Below, in pieces: positions 7,803 through 16,657 of a DNA stretch of 64,000 bases (position 1 is its first letter; the number at the start of each line of letters is the position of its first letter). The stretch is from contig JBGAGP010000004.1 of the NCBI GenBank assembly GCA_044226685.1, positions 1 through 64,000 on the forward strand, written 5' to 3'. Source of the stretch: Dongia_A sp044226685 (lineage in GTDB: Bacteria; Pseudomonadota; Alphaproteobacteria; Dongiales; Dongiaceae). A model generated the notes under the pieces. The model ran no database searches and had not been told where the DNA came from. It saw nothing but the letters and a program-made list of their open reading frames with translations. Position numbers and translations under genes: made by a program.

Positions 7803-8795
7803 TCATGCGCGGCTGGCGCGGAAATACTGGTAGAGCGTGTCGAATACTCCAGCGCCCTTGGTGAGGCGCTGGGCATCGTCGGGTTCGCTCAAGACGATGC
7901 CGGTGATGAGGCTGGCGATGCCGCCGGCTTCCTCGCGGCCGAACTTGCTGTCCTTGAGGTCGATGTCGTGCACGATCTCACCGACGGCCTGTAGTGCGGG
8001 ATCAGCAAGGCCGGTGCGGCCGAGCAGCACCTCGAAGCTGCAGCGATCGCCCTCATGGGTGATCTCGCCCTCGTACATGTCGAAGCGCAGCTCTTCGGGT
8101 TTGGGCACATAGCCCTTGCCAGGAACGAAACGGATCTGAGCATCTGGATCGATGAAGCGCCGGATCAGCCAGCCGCAGGCGATGCGGTCCACATGCACGT
8201 CGCGCCGCGTCACCCACACATGCCCCTTGAGGCCGGCGAGAGGATCGAAAATGGCCGGGACGGCGGCAGGCGGGGATGCCATGGGTGTGTCCTCCGCGGT
8301 TCGGGTTTCAAGCTCGGCGATGAGCCCCTCGGCAACCAGCCGCCCCGTGGCGCTGAAGAAATCGAGCGCGGCGATATCCGTGAGCCGCCGTCGCAGGCGG
8401 CCGGTCTGGGTGCGCACCTCGGCGCGCTTCTCGGCCCCAGCGTCCGCATCGAGCGTGGCAGCGATGCCGCGGGCCTCCTCCGAGATCGCGGTGTAGTCCG
8501 TGTCCCGCGCCGCGTCGAACAGGGCCCGCACCTGGGCGTCGGTCAGGCCGTCCACGAGCCTCGCCTCGCAGACCATCGCCTCACCGCCGCCGGCCGCGAT
8601 CTCCTTCACGAGCCACTGGAAATCCTCCTGGGTCTCGGCCGAGGCCGGCAGGGCATAGACCGAGCTCTTTACGGCCACGGCGCCGATGCCTTGCAGCCGC
8701 CGCCAGATCTTCACGCGGAAGTAGGCCGGCTTGGTCGGGAGCTGGTGGATCAGCAGCAGCCAAAGCTGCCCGGAAGTGGCGTCATCGTCGCTCAT
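7803..8795 (-). CDS. chrB: Chromate resistance regulator ChrB, two-domain
   Basis: A 330-residue protein with both ChrB regions. The N-terminal half (about 1-165) contains WLLLIHQLPTKPAYFRVKIWRRL, the winged-helix-like ChrB N domain. The C-terminal half (about 190-330) contains WVTRRDVHVDRIACGWLIRRFIDP and the FDMYEGEITHEGDRCSFE segment of the ChrB C domain. ChrB of Ochrobactrum and Cupriavidus is a chromate-responsive regulator of chrA. It is divergent from the chrB-like gene at 8916 and could control that promoter. The ATG at 8795 is chosen; an in-frame TTG lies two codons upstream. Confidence 0.88.
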   Translation of the reverse strand: MSDDDATSGQLWLLLIHQLPTKPAYFRVKIWRRLQGIGAVAVKSSVYALPASAETQEDFQWLVKEIAAGGGEAMVCEARLVDGLTDAQVRALFDAARDTDYTAISEEARGIAATLDADAGAEKRAEVRTQTGRLRRRLTDIAALDFFSATGRLVAEGLIAELETRTAEDTPMASPPAAVPAIFDPLAGLKGHVWVTRRDVHVDRIACGWLIRRFIDPDAQIRFVPGKGYVPKPEELRFDMYEGEITHEGDRCSFEVLLGRTGLADPALQAVGEIVHDIDLKDSKFGREEAGGIASLITGIVLSEPDDAQRLTKGAGVFDTLYQYFRASRA

Positions 8796-8915
8796 GAGCA
8801 AACCGTATCACTCCAATATTGAAATGCAACACTTGTATCATTAATTATGCAGGCGTAGCGTCTCCGTGTGGCCGGTGGTGATCAGAAGCCGCCGCGCCAG
8901 GCAAGGAGACGGCTC
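8796..8915. promoter_or_regulatory. Divergent promoter region of the chromate cluster
   Basis: This 120-base AT-rich gap separates chrB from the plus-strand chromate genes. On the plus strand TTGAAA (8818-8823) is followed after 17 bases by TAATTA, a modest sigma-70 match. The hexamer GTATCA occurs twice nearby (8806 and 8835), 29 bases apart. ChrB is the obvious candidate to act here, but no site can be assigned with certainty. Confidence 0.35.
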
Positions 8916-9362
8916 ATGAAATGGATCACCCGCGCCCGCCCGGTCATCGACCGCGTCGCCTGCCCCTGGCTGATCGCGCGCTTCATCGACGCGGCGCCCG
9001 AATTCCTGTTCACGCCGCCTGAGGATGTGATCCGCCAGGCCGAGGAGACCGGCGCTACGCCGTTCGACGTGCCCGGCGTCGCGTTCGGCCATGCGGGCGA
9101 CAAGTGCAGCTTCGACGCCTTCGTGACGCACTACGGCCTTCAGAGCGATCCGGCCATCGTCGCCCTCGCCGACATCGTGCGCGGCGCCGACACCAGCCGG
9201 CTGGACCTCACGCCCCAGTCGGCGGGCCTGCTCGCCATCTCCAAGGGGCTGCGTGAGGTGACGCCGGACGACCATGACCTCCTGAAGCGCGGCTTCGTCA
9301 TTTACGACGCGCTCTACGCCTGGGCCGGCGGAAAGAGTGCAACGTATCCGGCTGCGGCCTGA
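8916..9362 (+). CDS. Stand-alone ChrB C-terminal domain protein
   Basis: A 148-residue protein equal to the C-terminal domain of ChrB only (RPVIDRVACPWLIARFIDAAPEFLF and FGHAGDKCSFDAFV). It lacks the DNA-binding half that chrB at 7803 retains. Proteins of this size are annotated as chromate-resistance proteins and often sit beside a chromate transporter. The ATG at 8916 has AAGGAGA at ideal spacing, so the in-frame start at 8868 is rejected. The downstream MFS gene begins 16 bases later. Confidence 0.85.
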   Translation: MKWITRARPVIDRVACPWLIARFIDAAPEFLFTPPEDVIRQAEETGATPFDVPGVAFGHAGDKCSFDAFVTHYGLQSDPAIVALADIVRGADTSRLDLTPQSAGLLAISKGLREVTPDDHDLLKRGFVIYDALYAWAGGKSATYPAAA

Positions 9363-9378
9363 AGAGGGAGCGGCTGCC

Positions 9379-10608
9379 GTGTCCCAAGTCCTGAACAGTC
9401 CGGCGGCAGAGGGCCGCGGCCTTTTCTCCCCCGTCTCCTCTCTCTATGCGGCGCGGGCCCTTCGGGATTTCGGCGACGGCTTCGTCGCCGTGCTGTTGCC
9501 GGTCTATCTCTCGGCCCTCGGGCTCGGCGCGTTCGAGATCGGCGTGGTGGCAACCACCGCGCTCCTCGGCTCGGCGCTGATGACCCTCGCCATCGGCTTC
9601 CTTGGCCATCGCATCGACCGGCGCACTCTGCTGATCGCCGCGTCGGGCCTCATGGTGGCGACGGGGCTCGTCTTCACCCAGTCGGCGAGCTACGGGGCCG
9701 TGCTGCTGGTGGCCTTCTGCGGCACCATCAACCCGTCGTCCGGCTCGGTCAGCATCTTCGTGCCCATCGAGCACGCGACGCTGTCCCATCTGGTGGCCGA
9801 CAAGGCGCGGACCTCGGCCTTCGCGCACTACAGCCTCGTGGGGGCCCTCGCCGCCGCCGTGGGCGCACTGGCGGCCATGAGCCCGGACCTGATGGCCGAG
9901 TTCGGCATCTCACGCCTCGGCGCGCTGGAAGCCATGTTCACGCTCTATGCGCTGCTAGGCGTGGCCGGCGGTCTCTTCTATGCCCGCATCCCGCGTGCCT
10001 CCGCCACCGAAGATAAGCCTGCCGCGGCCCTCGGTCCGTCGCGCGGCATCGTCTACCGGCTTGCGGCGCTGTTCTCCATCGATGCGTTTGCCGGCGGGCT
10101 CGCGGTGCAGTCGCTTCTCGCGCTCTGGCTGTTCACGCGCTTCGGCCTGTCGCTCGCCGAAGCCGGCACGTTCTTCTTTATCTCCGGCGTGCTGTCCGCC
10201 TTCTCCTTCCCGGTCGCGGCGTGGCTCGCGCGACGCATCGGGCTCGTGAACACCATGGTGTTCACCCACATTCCCTCCAGCCTCTGCCTGATCGGCGCGG
10301 CGGTGGTGCCGAGCCTTGAGGTGGCCCTCGTCCTGCTGCTGGTGCGCTCCGCTCTGTCGCAGATGGATGTTCCGACCCGCTCCTCCTATGTGATGGCAGT
10401 GGTGACGCCGCCCGAGCGCGCGGCGGCGGCGAGCATCACCTCGGTGCCGCGCAGCCTTGCCGCGGCCTTGAGCCCGGCCATGGCCGGCGCCCTGTTCGCC
10501 GCCGGCCATGAGGCCTGGCCATTCATTCTCTGCGGGGTGCTGAAGATCCTCTATGATTTCGGTCTGCTCTGGGCCTTCCGGCACATCAGGCCGCCGGAAG
10601 AGCGGTGA
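9379..10608 (+). CDS. MFS transporter in the chromate cluster
   Basis: A 409-residue protein with about twelve hydrophobic segments and an MFS signature between helices 2 and 3 (GFLGHRIDRRTLLI). I choose the GTG at 9379, which has GAGGGAG upstream, over an ATG at 9337 that would overlap the preceding gene by 26 bases. The context (chrB-like gene before, padR and chrA after) suggests efflux linked to chromate stress. MFS members of this type have been annotated in chromate clusters, but the substrate is not readable from sequence. Confidence 0.85.
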   Translation: MSQVLNSPAAEGRGLFSPVSSLYAARALRDFGDGFVAVLLPVYLSALGLGAFEIGVVATTALLGSALMTLAIGFLGHRIDRRTLLIAASGLMVATGLVFTQSASYGAVLLVAFCGTINPSSGSVSIFVPIEHATLSHLVADKARTSAFAHYSLVGALAAAVGALAAMSPDLMAEFGISRLGALEAMFTLYALLGVAGGLFYARIPRASATEDKPAAALGPSRGIVYRLAALFSIDAFAGGLAVQSLLALWLFTRFGLSLAEAGTFFFISGVLSAFSFPVAAWLARRIGLVNTMVFTHIPSSLCLIGAAVVPSLEVALVLLLVRSALSQMDVPTRSSYVMAVVTPPERAAAASITSVPRSLAAALSPAMAGALFAAGHEAWPFILCGVLKILYDFGLLWAFRHIRPPEER

Positions 10609-10636
10609 CCTCTTGGCCAACCCTTCGGCGCGGGTG

Positions 10637-10686
10637 TTGACCGCTCCGCCCGGATAATCGAATATCGATATCGAAATTCGATTTCG
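10637..10686 (+). promoter_or_regulatory. Promoter overlapped by TCGA-rich palindromes upstream of padR
   Basis: TTGACC at 10637-10642 is followed after 17 bases by GAATAT (10660-10665). From 10657 to 10686 the DNA is a run of overlapping inverted repeats built on ATCGA and TCGAT, including ATATCGATAT. This lies directly in front of a PadR-family gene, so it is probably the PadR autoregulatory operator overlaying the padR-chrA promoter. Confidence 0.5.
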
Positions 10687-10704
10687 TATGAGATGGAAGG
10701 GTGG

Positions 10705-11031
10705 ATGGAGCATCAGGAGCTTCTGTCCGGCCTCGTTCGCCTGCACATCCTCCATCATGCGGTGGAAGGCGAGGTCTATGGCCAGTGGATGATCGAGGAA
10801 CTCGCCCGCCACGGCTACCGGCTGAGCCCGGGGACCCTTTACCCGATGCTCCATGCCATGGAGCGCAAAGGCTATCTCGCCGTGCGGGAAGAGCGCCACG
10901 GACGTGCCCTCCGCCGGCTCTATTGCGCGACGCCGCTCGGCCGCAAGGCCCTGGAGACGGCGCGGCAGAAGGTGAGCGAGCTCTTCAAAGAAATGCGGCC
11001 CAGCCCACCAGCGGGGACCACGAAGCCATGA
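10705..11031 (+). CDS. PadR-family transcriptional regulator
   Basis: A 108-residue regulator with the PadR winged helix: LHILHHAVEGEVYGQWMIEEL, then SPGTLYPMLHAMERKGYL, then the wing RRLYCATPLGRKAL. The ATG at 10705 has GGAAGGG upstream; an ATG at 10693 is also in frame. Its stop codon overlaps the chrA start (ATGA at 11028), so it is translationally coupled to the chromate transporter and probably controls it. PadR regulation of chrA occurs in some chromate operons in place of, or besides, chrB. Confidence 0.88.
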   Translation: MEHQELLSGLVRLHILHHAVEGEVYGQWMIEELARHGYRLSPGTLYPMLHAMERKGYLAVREERHGRALRRLYCATPLGRKALETARQKVSELFKEMRPSPPAGTTKP

Positions 11032-12323
11032 GCCAGGAAACCTGGGCCGGGAAGCATGAGCGGGGAAACATGAGCCGGGACGACGTCGCCGATGCCGCCA
11101 TTCCTGCAACTCCGACGCGGGGCACGCCGCTCGAGGTTCTCGTCGCCTTCCTGAAGCTTGGATTCACCTGCTTCGGGGGGCCGATCGCCCATCTCGGCTA
11201 TTTCCGGGATGAGCTGGTGCTGCGCCGCCGCTGGCTCGATGACGAGGCCTATGCCGATCTCGTGGCCCTGTGCCAGTTCCTGCCTGGCCCCGCCTCCAGC
11301 CAGCTGGGCTTCGCGCTGGGACTGATCCGCGGCGGCGGGTTCCTTGGCGGCATCGCCGCATGGGCTGGCTTCACCCTTCCATCGGCCATCGCGCTCGTGG
11401 CGGTCGCGCTGGGCGCCGCCGTCCTCGCAGGGCCCGCGGCCGAAGGCATTCTGCACGGGTTGAAGCTCGTCGCCGTCGCCGTGGTGGCCCAGGCGGTCTG
11501 GGGCATGGTGCGCACGCTCACCCCCGATCGGCCACGGGCCGGCATCGCCCTCGCATCGGTCGCCCTGGTGGTGTTTGCCGGCGGCGCCTTCGGACAGATC
11601 GCGGCTATTGCCGCGGGGGCGCTGGCGGGCCTGGTGCTGTGCCGCGACCAGAGCGCAGGGGGACGTGGCGCGCAGATCCCGTTCCACGCCCCGCCGGTGC
11701 CCCTGTCCCGCCGGACGGGGGTGCTGCTACTCGCCGCCTTCGCGGCGCTGCTGGTGGTGCCGCCGATCCTGGCGCCGGCGACCGGATTCCAGGGGCTGGC
11801 CCTCTTCGACGCCTTCTACCGCTCGGGCGCCCTGGTGTTCGGCGGCGGCCACGTGGTTCTGCCGCTGCTGCAGGCCGAGGTGGTGGCGCCGGGCTGGGTC
11901 TCGCCCGACGACTTCCTCGCCGGCTACGGCCTCGTCCAGGCGGTGCCGGGTCCGCTCTTCACCTTCGCGGCATGGCTCGGCGCCGTGATGCGGCCGGAAC
12001 CGAACGGCATCGCCGGCGCCGCCATCGCCCTCGTGGCGGTGTTCCTGCCGGGCACCCTGCTGGTGACGGGCATGCTGCCGTTCTGGGACACGCTGCGGCG
12101 CAAGACCCTGGCCCAGGCCGCCATGCGCGGCGCGAACGCGGCGGTCGTTGGCATCCTCGGGGCCGCGCTCTACAGCCCCGTCTTCACCGGCGCGGTGTTC
12201 GATGCCCCGGATTTCGTGGTGGCGCTGGCGGGCTTCCTGCTGCTCACCGTGTGGCGCGTCCCGCCGCTCGTCGTGGTGCTTCTGCTCGCCGCGGCCGGAG
12301 GCCTGCGGCATACCTTGACCTGA
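11028..12323 (+). CDS. chrA: Chromate transporter ChrA, long two-domain form
   Basis: A 431-residue CHR-family membrane protein with two homologous halves. The first half shows FLKLGFTCFGGPIAHLGYFRDEL and CQFLPGPASSQLGFALG. The second half shows the matching FYRSGALVFGGGHVVLPLL and GYGLVQAVPGPLFTFAAWLG. ChrA exports chromate from the cytoplasm. The start overlaps the padR stop by 4 bases. A rhodanese gene follows 20 bases downstream. Plus-strand frames of several hundred codons across the same region are GC-rich shadows. Confidence 0.93.
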   Translation: MSQETWAGKHERGNMSRDDVADAAIPATPTRGTPLEVLVAFLKLGFTCFGGPIAHLGYFRDELVLRRRWLDDEAYADLVALCQFLPGPASSQLGFALGLIRGGGFLGGIAAWAGFTLPSAIALVAVALGAAVLAGPAAEGILHGLKLVAVAVVAQAVWGMVRTLTPDRPRAGIALASVALVVFAGGAFGQIAAIAAGALAGLVLCRDQSAGGRGAQIPFHAPPVPLSRRTGVLLLAAFAALLVVPPILAPATGFQGLALFDAFYRSGALVFGGGHVVLPLLQAEVVAPGWVSPDDFLAGYGLVQAVPGPLFTFAAWLGAVMRPEPNGIAGAAIALVAVFLPGTLLVTGMLPFWDTLRRKTLAQAAMRGANAAVVGILGAALYSPVFTGAVFDAPDFVVALAGFLLLTVWRVPPLVVVLLLAAAGGLRHTLT

Positions 12324-12343
12324 CGCCGATCCGGGGGATGTCC

Positions 12344-13153
12344 ATGTCACAGGATCCGGTCATCGCGCCTTCGGCCCTGGCGTTTCTCGGCGCCTTCCAT
12401 CTCCTCGACGTCCGTTCCCCGGACGCGTTTGAAAAGGGCCATGCGCCGGGCGCCGTCCGCGTGCCCATCGCGGCGTGGGAGGCGGCGGCACGGGCCGCCG
12501 AGACCACCCTCGATACGTCCACCTATTGGGAAGGCGCCATCCGCGGGCTCGGTCTCGATCCGGCGGCTCCGGTGGTGGTGAGCGATGACGGCCGGATGAC
12601 GGACGCGGCCCGTGTCTGGTTCATCCTGCAATATTTCGGGGTAAAGACCCTGGTCCTGAACGGTGGCTGGCCGACCCTGTCCGGGTTTCCGGATCGCGTC
12701 GCCGGCATTCGCCCGGCGGTCCCCACCGCGGCGTTCCGGGCCCATCCCGGCACCGGACCGGTCGGACTCGTCGACCGCACCGAATTGAGGGGCGGGCTGG
12801 GCAGGGCCCACATTCTCGATGCCCGGACCTCGGCGGAATTCATCGGCGAGGACCTGCGCCGCAACGCGCGGGGCGGACATCTGCCCGGTGCCCGGCTTCT
12901 GCCGCATGCCGACCTCGTCGGTTCGGGCGGTCTGAAGCCGGCCGGCGACCTGCACGCGCTGCTGTCCGCTGCCGGGTTCGGCCCCGGCGACCACATCGTC
13001 ACCCATTGCGATGGCGGCGGGCGCGCGGCCCTTGCGGCTCTCGCCGCCTTGCGGGCGGGCTATGACGACGTCCAGGTCTACTATTTGAGCTTTGCCGACT
13101 GGGCGAAGGACGAGAGTTGCCCGATCGTGCGGGACGAACAAGGACCCGCCTGA
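12344..13153 (+). CDS. Sulfurtransferase with two rhodanese domains
   Basis: A 269-residue tandem rhodanese. The N-terminal domain (about 1-115) begins FHLLDVRSPDAFEKGHAPGA and lacks an obvious active cysteine. The C-terminal domain (about 130-265) has HILDARTSAEFIG and the active-site loop HCDGGGRAA with Cys as nucleophile, as in thiosulfate:cyanide sulfurtransferases of the SseA type. Its position after chrA suggests co-transcription; a link between sulfur transfer and chromate stress (chromate uses sulfate routes) is inference. Starts at 12338 and 12344 are both possible; GGGG favours the latter. Confidence 0.88.
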   Translation: MSQDPVIAPSALAFLGAFHLLDVRSPDAFEKGHAPGAVRVPIAAWEAAARAAETTLDTSTYWEGAIRGLGLDPAAPVVVSDDGRMTDAARVWFILQYFGVKTLVLNGGWPTLSGFPDRVAGIRPAVPTAAFRAHPGTGPVGLVDRTELRGGLGRAHILDARTSAEFIGEDLRRNARGGHLPGARLLPHADLVGSGGLKPAGDLHALLSAAGFGPGDHIVTHCDGGGRAALAALAALRAGYDDVQVYYLSFADWAKDESCPIVRDEQGPA

Positions 13154-13280
13154 TAGTGGTTCAGGGAAAACCAATGCGCGCACAGGTGACCTCGTCGGCG
13201 CGCACATTGATCCTGCTCAAGGCGGTCCTTTCATGCGCACCTACGATGAGGCATAGTTCGCCGGTGAGGCGATGGGGCAT

Positions 13281-13667
13281 ATGATTAGGCTCAGATCCGC
13301 AGCGGGGTGGGTGAAAGTGCTGCCAGCGATCCTGGTGGCAATGGCCATGCTGTTCGGACCCATCGCCAGCGCCTATTCCGCGCCATGCCACGACGACGGG
13401 GACCCGGCATACGCCGCTGCGGCGGATCATCCGCATCAGGTCGCCTCGCCCGATCCCGCGGATCATCATCCGGACGAGCCGACCCAAACCGCTGACCACG
13501 GAAAATGCTGCAGCGTCTCCTGCAGCGTCTATGTGCCCGTGGCAAACGGCGTGGACCTCCACGTTCTGGATCTGGTCTTTGTGCGACAGCCCTTTGATCT
13601 CGCCAACCAGGCCGGGGACGGCCTGGCGGTCTTGCCCGGCCTCGATCCCCCTCGTTTCCAGAGCTGA
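13281..13667 (+). CDS. Small exported His/Cys-bearing protein, unknown
   Basis: A 128-residue protein with an N-terminal signal peptide (about 1-30, ending ASAYSA). A His/Asp-rich segment follows (HHPDEPTQTADHGKCCSVSC) and holds three cysteines. It resembles DUF2946-type small periplasmic proteins found near copper genes, but I cannot assign it firmly. Starts at 13272 and 13281 are both possible. An open frame on the opposite strand (13161-13763) is judged a shadow. Confidence 0.55.
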   Translation: MIRLRSAAGWVKVLPAILVAMAMLFGPIASAYSAPCHDDGDPAYAAAADHPHQVASPDPADHHPDEPTQTADHGKCCSVSCSVYVPVANGVDLHVLDLVFVRQPFDLANQAGDGLAVLPGLDPPRFQS

Positions 13668-13804
13668 TAGCGGTCTCAACGCATTCCAGGCGTGAGGCGG
13701 ACGCGCGAAGCGGCACCCGTTGAGGGTTCCGACGCGTCGACGCGCCGGAAGATGCCCCGACATCAGCGTCGGCCTTGTGCCGATGGGGAAACAAGGACCT
13801 TTCC

Positions 13805-15703
13805 ATGCACGGTCGCGACACGCTTGCCGAGCCTATGGCCGGCACGGCTGCACCTGGGCAATCCGGACTGACTGGCACCGGAGCCCGGCAGCAAACCCGC
13901 GATGCCCAGGGGGGCGCCTTCTCCAGCGATCCCGGAACGTTCGCTCGCGATTTTCTGTCTTATGGCAGAGACGCGGCCGAGCGCTGGATCCTGTTCTGGG
14001 ACACGCTGCGCCAGCGGGCTGACAACATGCTGGCGCACGAGCGCGCCGGAAAGCCGCCGCTGCTCGACTTCGACTACGAGGTCGTGCTCGATGCCCGCCG
14101 GTTCGAGCATCCGACAAACTATGCGCTCCTGCGCGTGACCCGCGTCGGGGACGAATGTTTGGAAGACTGCCTGGACGCGGCCAAGCCACCCGTGGTGATC
14201 CTCGACCCGCGCGCCGGCCACGGCCCCGGCATCGGCGGCTTCAAGCAGGAATCCGAGGTCGGCATCGCCCTGCACCAAGGTCACCCGGTCTATTTCGTCA
14301 CCTTCTCTCCCGAGCCTGCCGCAGGGCAGACGCTCGCCGACGTGCTTCACGCGCTGCGGCGGTTCGTCGAGGAGGTGTCACGCCGGCATTCCGGCGCCGC
14401 GCCGGTGCTCTATGGAAACTGCCAGGCCGGCTGGGCAGTGACGCTGCTCGCCGCAGACTGCGCCGGGCTGACAGGTCCCGTCGTCCTCAACGGGACCCCT
14501 TTGTCCTACTGGGCCGGCGAGAGCGGCATCAACCCCATGCGCATCGCCGCCGGCTTCGAGGGCGGGGCCTGGCTGACGCACCTTGTCTCCGACCTCGGCG
14601 ACGGCCGTTTCGACGGCGCCTTCCTGGTGCAGAACTTCGAGGGGCTGAAGCCCGAGGCCGTGTGGGAGAAGTACGCGAACCTCTATGCCCACATGGATAC
14701 GGAGCGGGAGCGGTTCCTCGCCTTCGAGCGCTGGTGGGGCGGCTACTACTTCCTGAGCCGGGAGGAGATCCTCGCCATCGTGGAGAATTTCTTCGTCGGC
14801 AACCGGCTGGAGCAGGGCCGCGTCCAGATCTGCGAAGGGTGCCATGCGGACCTCAGGCGCATCCGAAATCCGCTCGTGATCTTCGCCTCCTACGGCGACA
14901 ACATCACGCCGCCCCATCAGGCGCTCGGCTGGATACCGGCCGTGTACAAGGATACGGACGACCTGAAGGCGGCGGGCCAGCGCATCGTTTATCTCATCAA
15001 CCGCCATGTGGGTCACCTCGGCATCTTCGTTTCCGCAAAGGTTGCGCGGCTGGAGCATCGGGCCATCCTCGAGAGCCTGCCGCGGATCGAGACGCTCCCG
15101 CCCGGCCTCTACGAGATGAAGATCGACAATCCGTCCGGCGATCCCGATTGCCGTGAGGGCGCCTATCAGGTCCTCTTCGAGGCGCGCGAGGTGTCAGACA
15201 TCCGCTTCGCCCGGCAGGACCCTGCCTTCGAGCGCGTGCGCGACCTGTCGGAGCGCAACGAAGCCTTCTACCGCACGTTCGTCAGCCCCTGGGTACGGGC
15301 GCTGACGACGCCCTGGTCGGCGGCGATGCTTGAGACGCTGCACCCCATGCGCACCAGCCGCTACCTGTTGTCGGAAGGCTTTATGCCCTGGATGCGCGGT
15401 GTCCGATGGCTCGCGGAGCAGGTCGCCGCCGACCGGCATCTGGCCGCAGCGGACAACCCCTTCAAGGTCGAGGAGGAGCACGTCGTCTCGCGCGTCGCCA
15501 AGGGGATCGAGCAGGGGCGGCGCCTGCGGGACGCCCTGTGGGAGCGCCTCTTCGACAGCCTCTATGGCGGCGCAGGCAATGCCCGCCCCGTCGTGCCGGA
15601 ACACCGGGGCGCGATCGATGAAGCACTGCCGCAAGACACACGGAGCGGTTTGGATTTCCAGGCGGCCGGCATCAGCCGGGCCGCACCGATAGGAGGGAAC
15701 TGA
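13805..15703 (+). CDS. DUF3141 protein, alpha/beta-hydrolase-like
   Basis: A 632-residue protein of the DUF3141 family, which is related to PHA-synthase-type hydrolases. It shows VVILDPRAGHGPGIGGFK, a nucleophile-elbow-like GNCQAGW with Cys in place of Ser, and IRNPLVIFASYGDNITPPHQ near the acid residue. There is no signal peptide. AAGGA lies 7 bases upstream of the ATG at 13805. It heads a tight plus-strand run: the Spy-like gene starts 2 bases after its stop. The cellular role of DUF3141 is not established; it recurs near phosphate and metal operons. Confidence 0.85.
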   Translation: MHGRDTLAEPMAGTAAPGQSGLTGTGARQQTRDAQGGAFSSDPGTFARDFLSYGRDAAERWILFWDTLRQRADNMLAHERAGKPPLLDFDYEVVLDARRFEHPTNYALLRVTRVGDECLEDCLDAAKPPVVILDPRAGHGPGIGGFKQESEVGIALHQGHPVYFVTFSPEPAAGQTLADVLHALRRFVEEVSRRHSGAAPVLYGNCQAGWAVTLLAADCAGLTGPVVLNGTPLSYWAGESGINPMRIAAGFEGGAWLTHLVSDLGDGRFDGAFLVQNFEGLKPEAVWEKYANLYAHMDTERERFLAFERWWGGYYFLSREEILAIVENFFVGNRLEQGRVQICEGCHADLRRIRNPLVIFASYGDNITPPHQALGWIPAVYKDTDDLKAAGQRIVYLINRHVGHLGIFVSAKVARLEHRAILESLPRIETLPPGLYEMKIDNPSGDPDCREGAYQVLFEAREVSDIRFARQDPAFERVRDLSERNEAFYRTFVSPWVRALTTPWSAAMLETLHPMRTSRYLLSEGFMPWMRGVRWLAEQVAADRHLAAADNPFKVEEEHVVSRVAKGIEQGRRLRDALWERLFDSLYGGAGNARPVVPEHRGAIDEALPQDTRSGLDFQAAGISRAAPIGGN

Positions 15704-15705
15704 CC

Positions 15706-16296
15706 ATGACGACGTTTCGCAATCTGATGCTCGCCGGCGCGCTGCTGCTCGCCACGCCAGGCTTCGCCGAGGACGCGCACCATCCGCCGGAGGCCCAGCC
15801 TGCTGCGCCCCAGGCTGCCGCGCCAGCTCCACAACCCTCTCAGGCTGCACCGATGCCCGGTGGTCCCCAAGGCATGATGGGGCCGGGCATGATGGGCCAG
15901 GGTGGCATGGGCATGATGGGCGGCGGAAACGCAGGGGCCGGCATGGGGATGAGCCAGATGATGGACCCCGGCCGCATCGCAGGGCGCATCGCCTTCCTGA
16001 AGGCCGAACTGAAGATCACTGACGCCCAGCAGCCCCTATGGAATGCGTTCGTCGAGGCGCTCAAGGCCAACCGCGCGATGATGGGCGACATGCAGGAGAT
16101 GATGATGGCTGCGCAGGGGGGCGCCGCCCCGACCCTCATCCAGCGGATTGAGGGCCATGAGCGCATGCTCGCCACCCGTCTCGAAGCGGTGCGCCGCCTC
16201 AAGACTGCGCTCGGGCCGCTCTACGCGTCGTTCGACGAAGCGCAAAAGCGCACGGCGGACCAGCTCATGATGCCGGGTGGAATGGGCCCCATGTGA
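15706..16296 (+). CDS. Spy/CpxP-like periplasmic protein (LTXXQ family)
   Basis: A 196-residue exported protein with a signal peptide ending PGFA (about residue 21). A Pro/Ala linker and a Met/Gly-rich stretch follow (residues about 48-85, many GMM repeats that could bind copper). The helical LTxxQ domain (about 88-185) contains LKAELKITDAQQPLWNAF. Spy and CpxP proteins act as periplasmic chaperones or metal-stress sensors. The position inside a copper-type operon and the Met richness suggest copper buffering, which is inference. Confidence 0.82.
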   Translation: MTTFRNLMLAGALLLATPGFAEDAHHPPEAQPAAPQAAAPAPQPSQAAPMPGGPQGMMGPGMMGQGGMGMMGGGNAGAGMGMSQMMDPGRIAGRIAFLKAELKITDAQQPLWNAFVEALKANRAMMGDMQEMMMAAQGGAAPTLIQRIEGHERMLATRLEAVRRLKTALGPLYASFDEAQKRTADQLMMPGGMGPM

Positions 16297-16363
16297 GCGT
16301 CGAACCTCGCTGGCAGGTCGGCGATCGCGGCCGGCCTGCTCGGATCAGGTGGAGGAGGACCAA

Positions 16364-16657
16364 ATGTCCTGGCATGACGACACCGGCCATATGCCGCGGC
16401 CCGGCAACGACACCGGCACGCGCGCCCCGCACCGAAGCTTCTGGCGCTCACCCGGCGGCATCGTCGCCATCGGCTTTCTTCTCGCGGTGGCCTTTCTTTT
16501 GTTCTCGGAGCACCGCGCCCATGCGCTGGGGTATCTGCCCTTCCTCCTGCTGCTCGCCTGCCCGCTGATGCACATGTTCATGCATCACGGCCACGGCCAT
16601 CATGCGGGACACCAACCAGGCGAACGGACGCCGGGCCCCGATGGGGGTAACCGATGA
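16364..16657 (+). CDS. DUF2933 small membrane protein
   Basis: A 97-residue protein with two hydrophobic segments (about 32-48 and 57-75) and a His-rich C-terminus (HMFMHHGHGHHAGH). This is the typical DUF2933 layout, found in copper and other metal-resistance clusters. The ATG at 16364 has GGAGGAGG upstream, and earlier in-frame starts are rejected. The stop overlaps the start of the methyltransferase gene (ATGA at 16654). The biochemical role is unknown; the His tail probably binds metal. Confidence 0.75.
   Translation: MSWHDDTGHMPRPGNDTGTRAPHRSFWRSPGGIVAIGFLLAVAFLLFSEHRAHALGYLPFLLLLACPLMHMFMHHGHGHHAGHQPGERTPGPDGGNR

Noticed and set aside
13161..13763. Minus-strand frame over the small exported protein
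   Set aside because: No ribosome site or recognised domain; the plus-strand product has a proper signal peptide and Cys/His motif.
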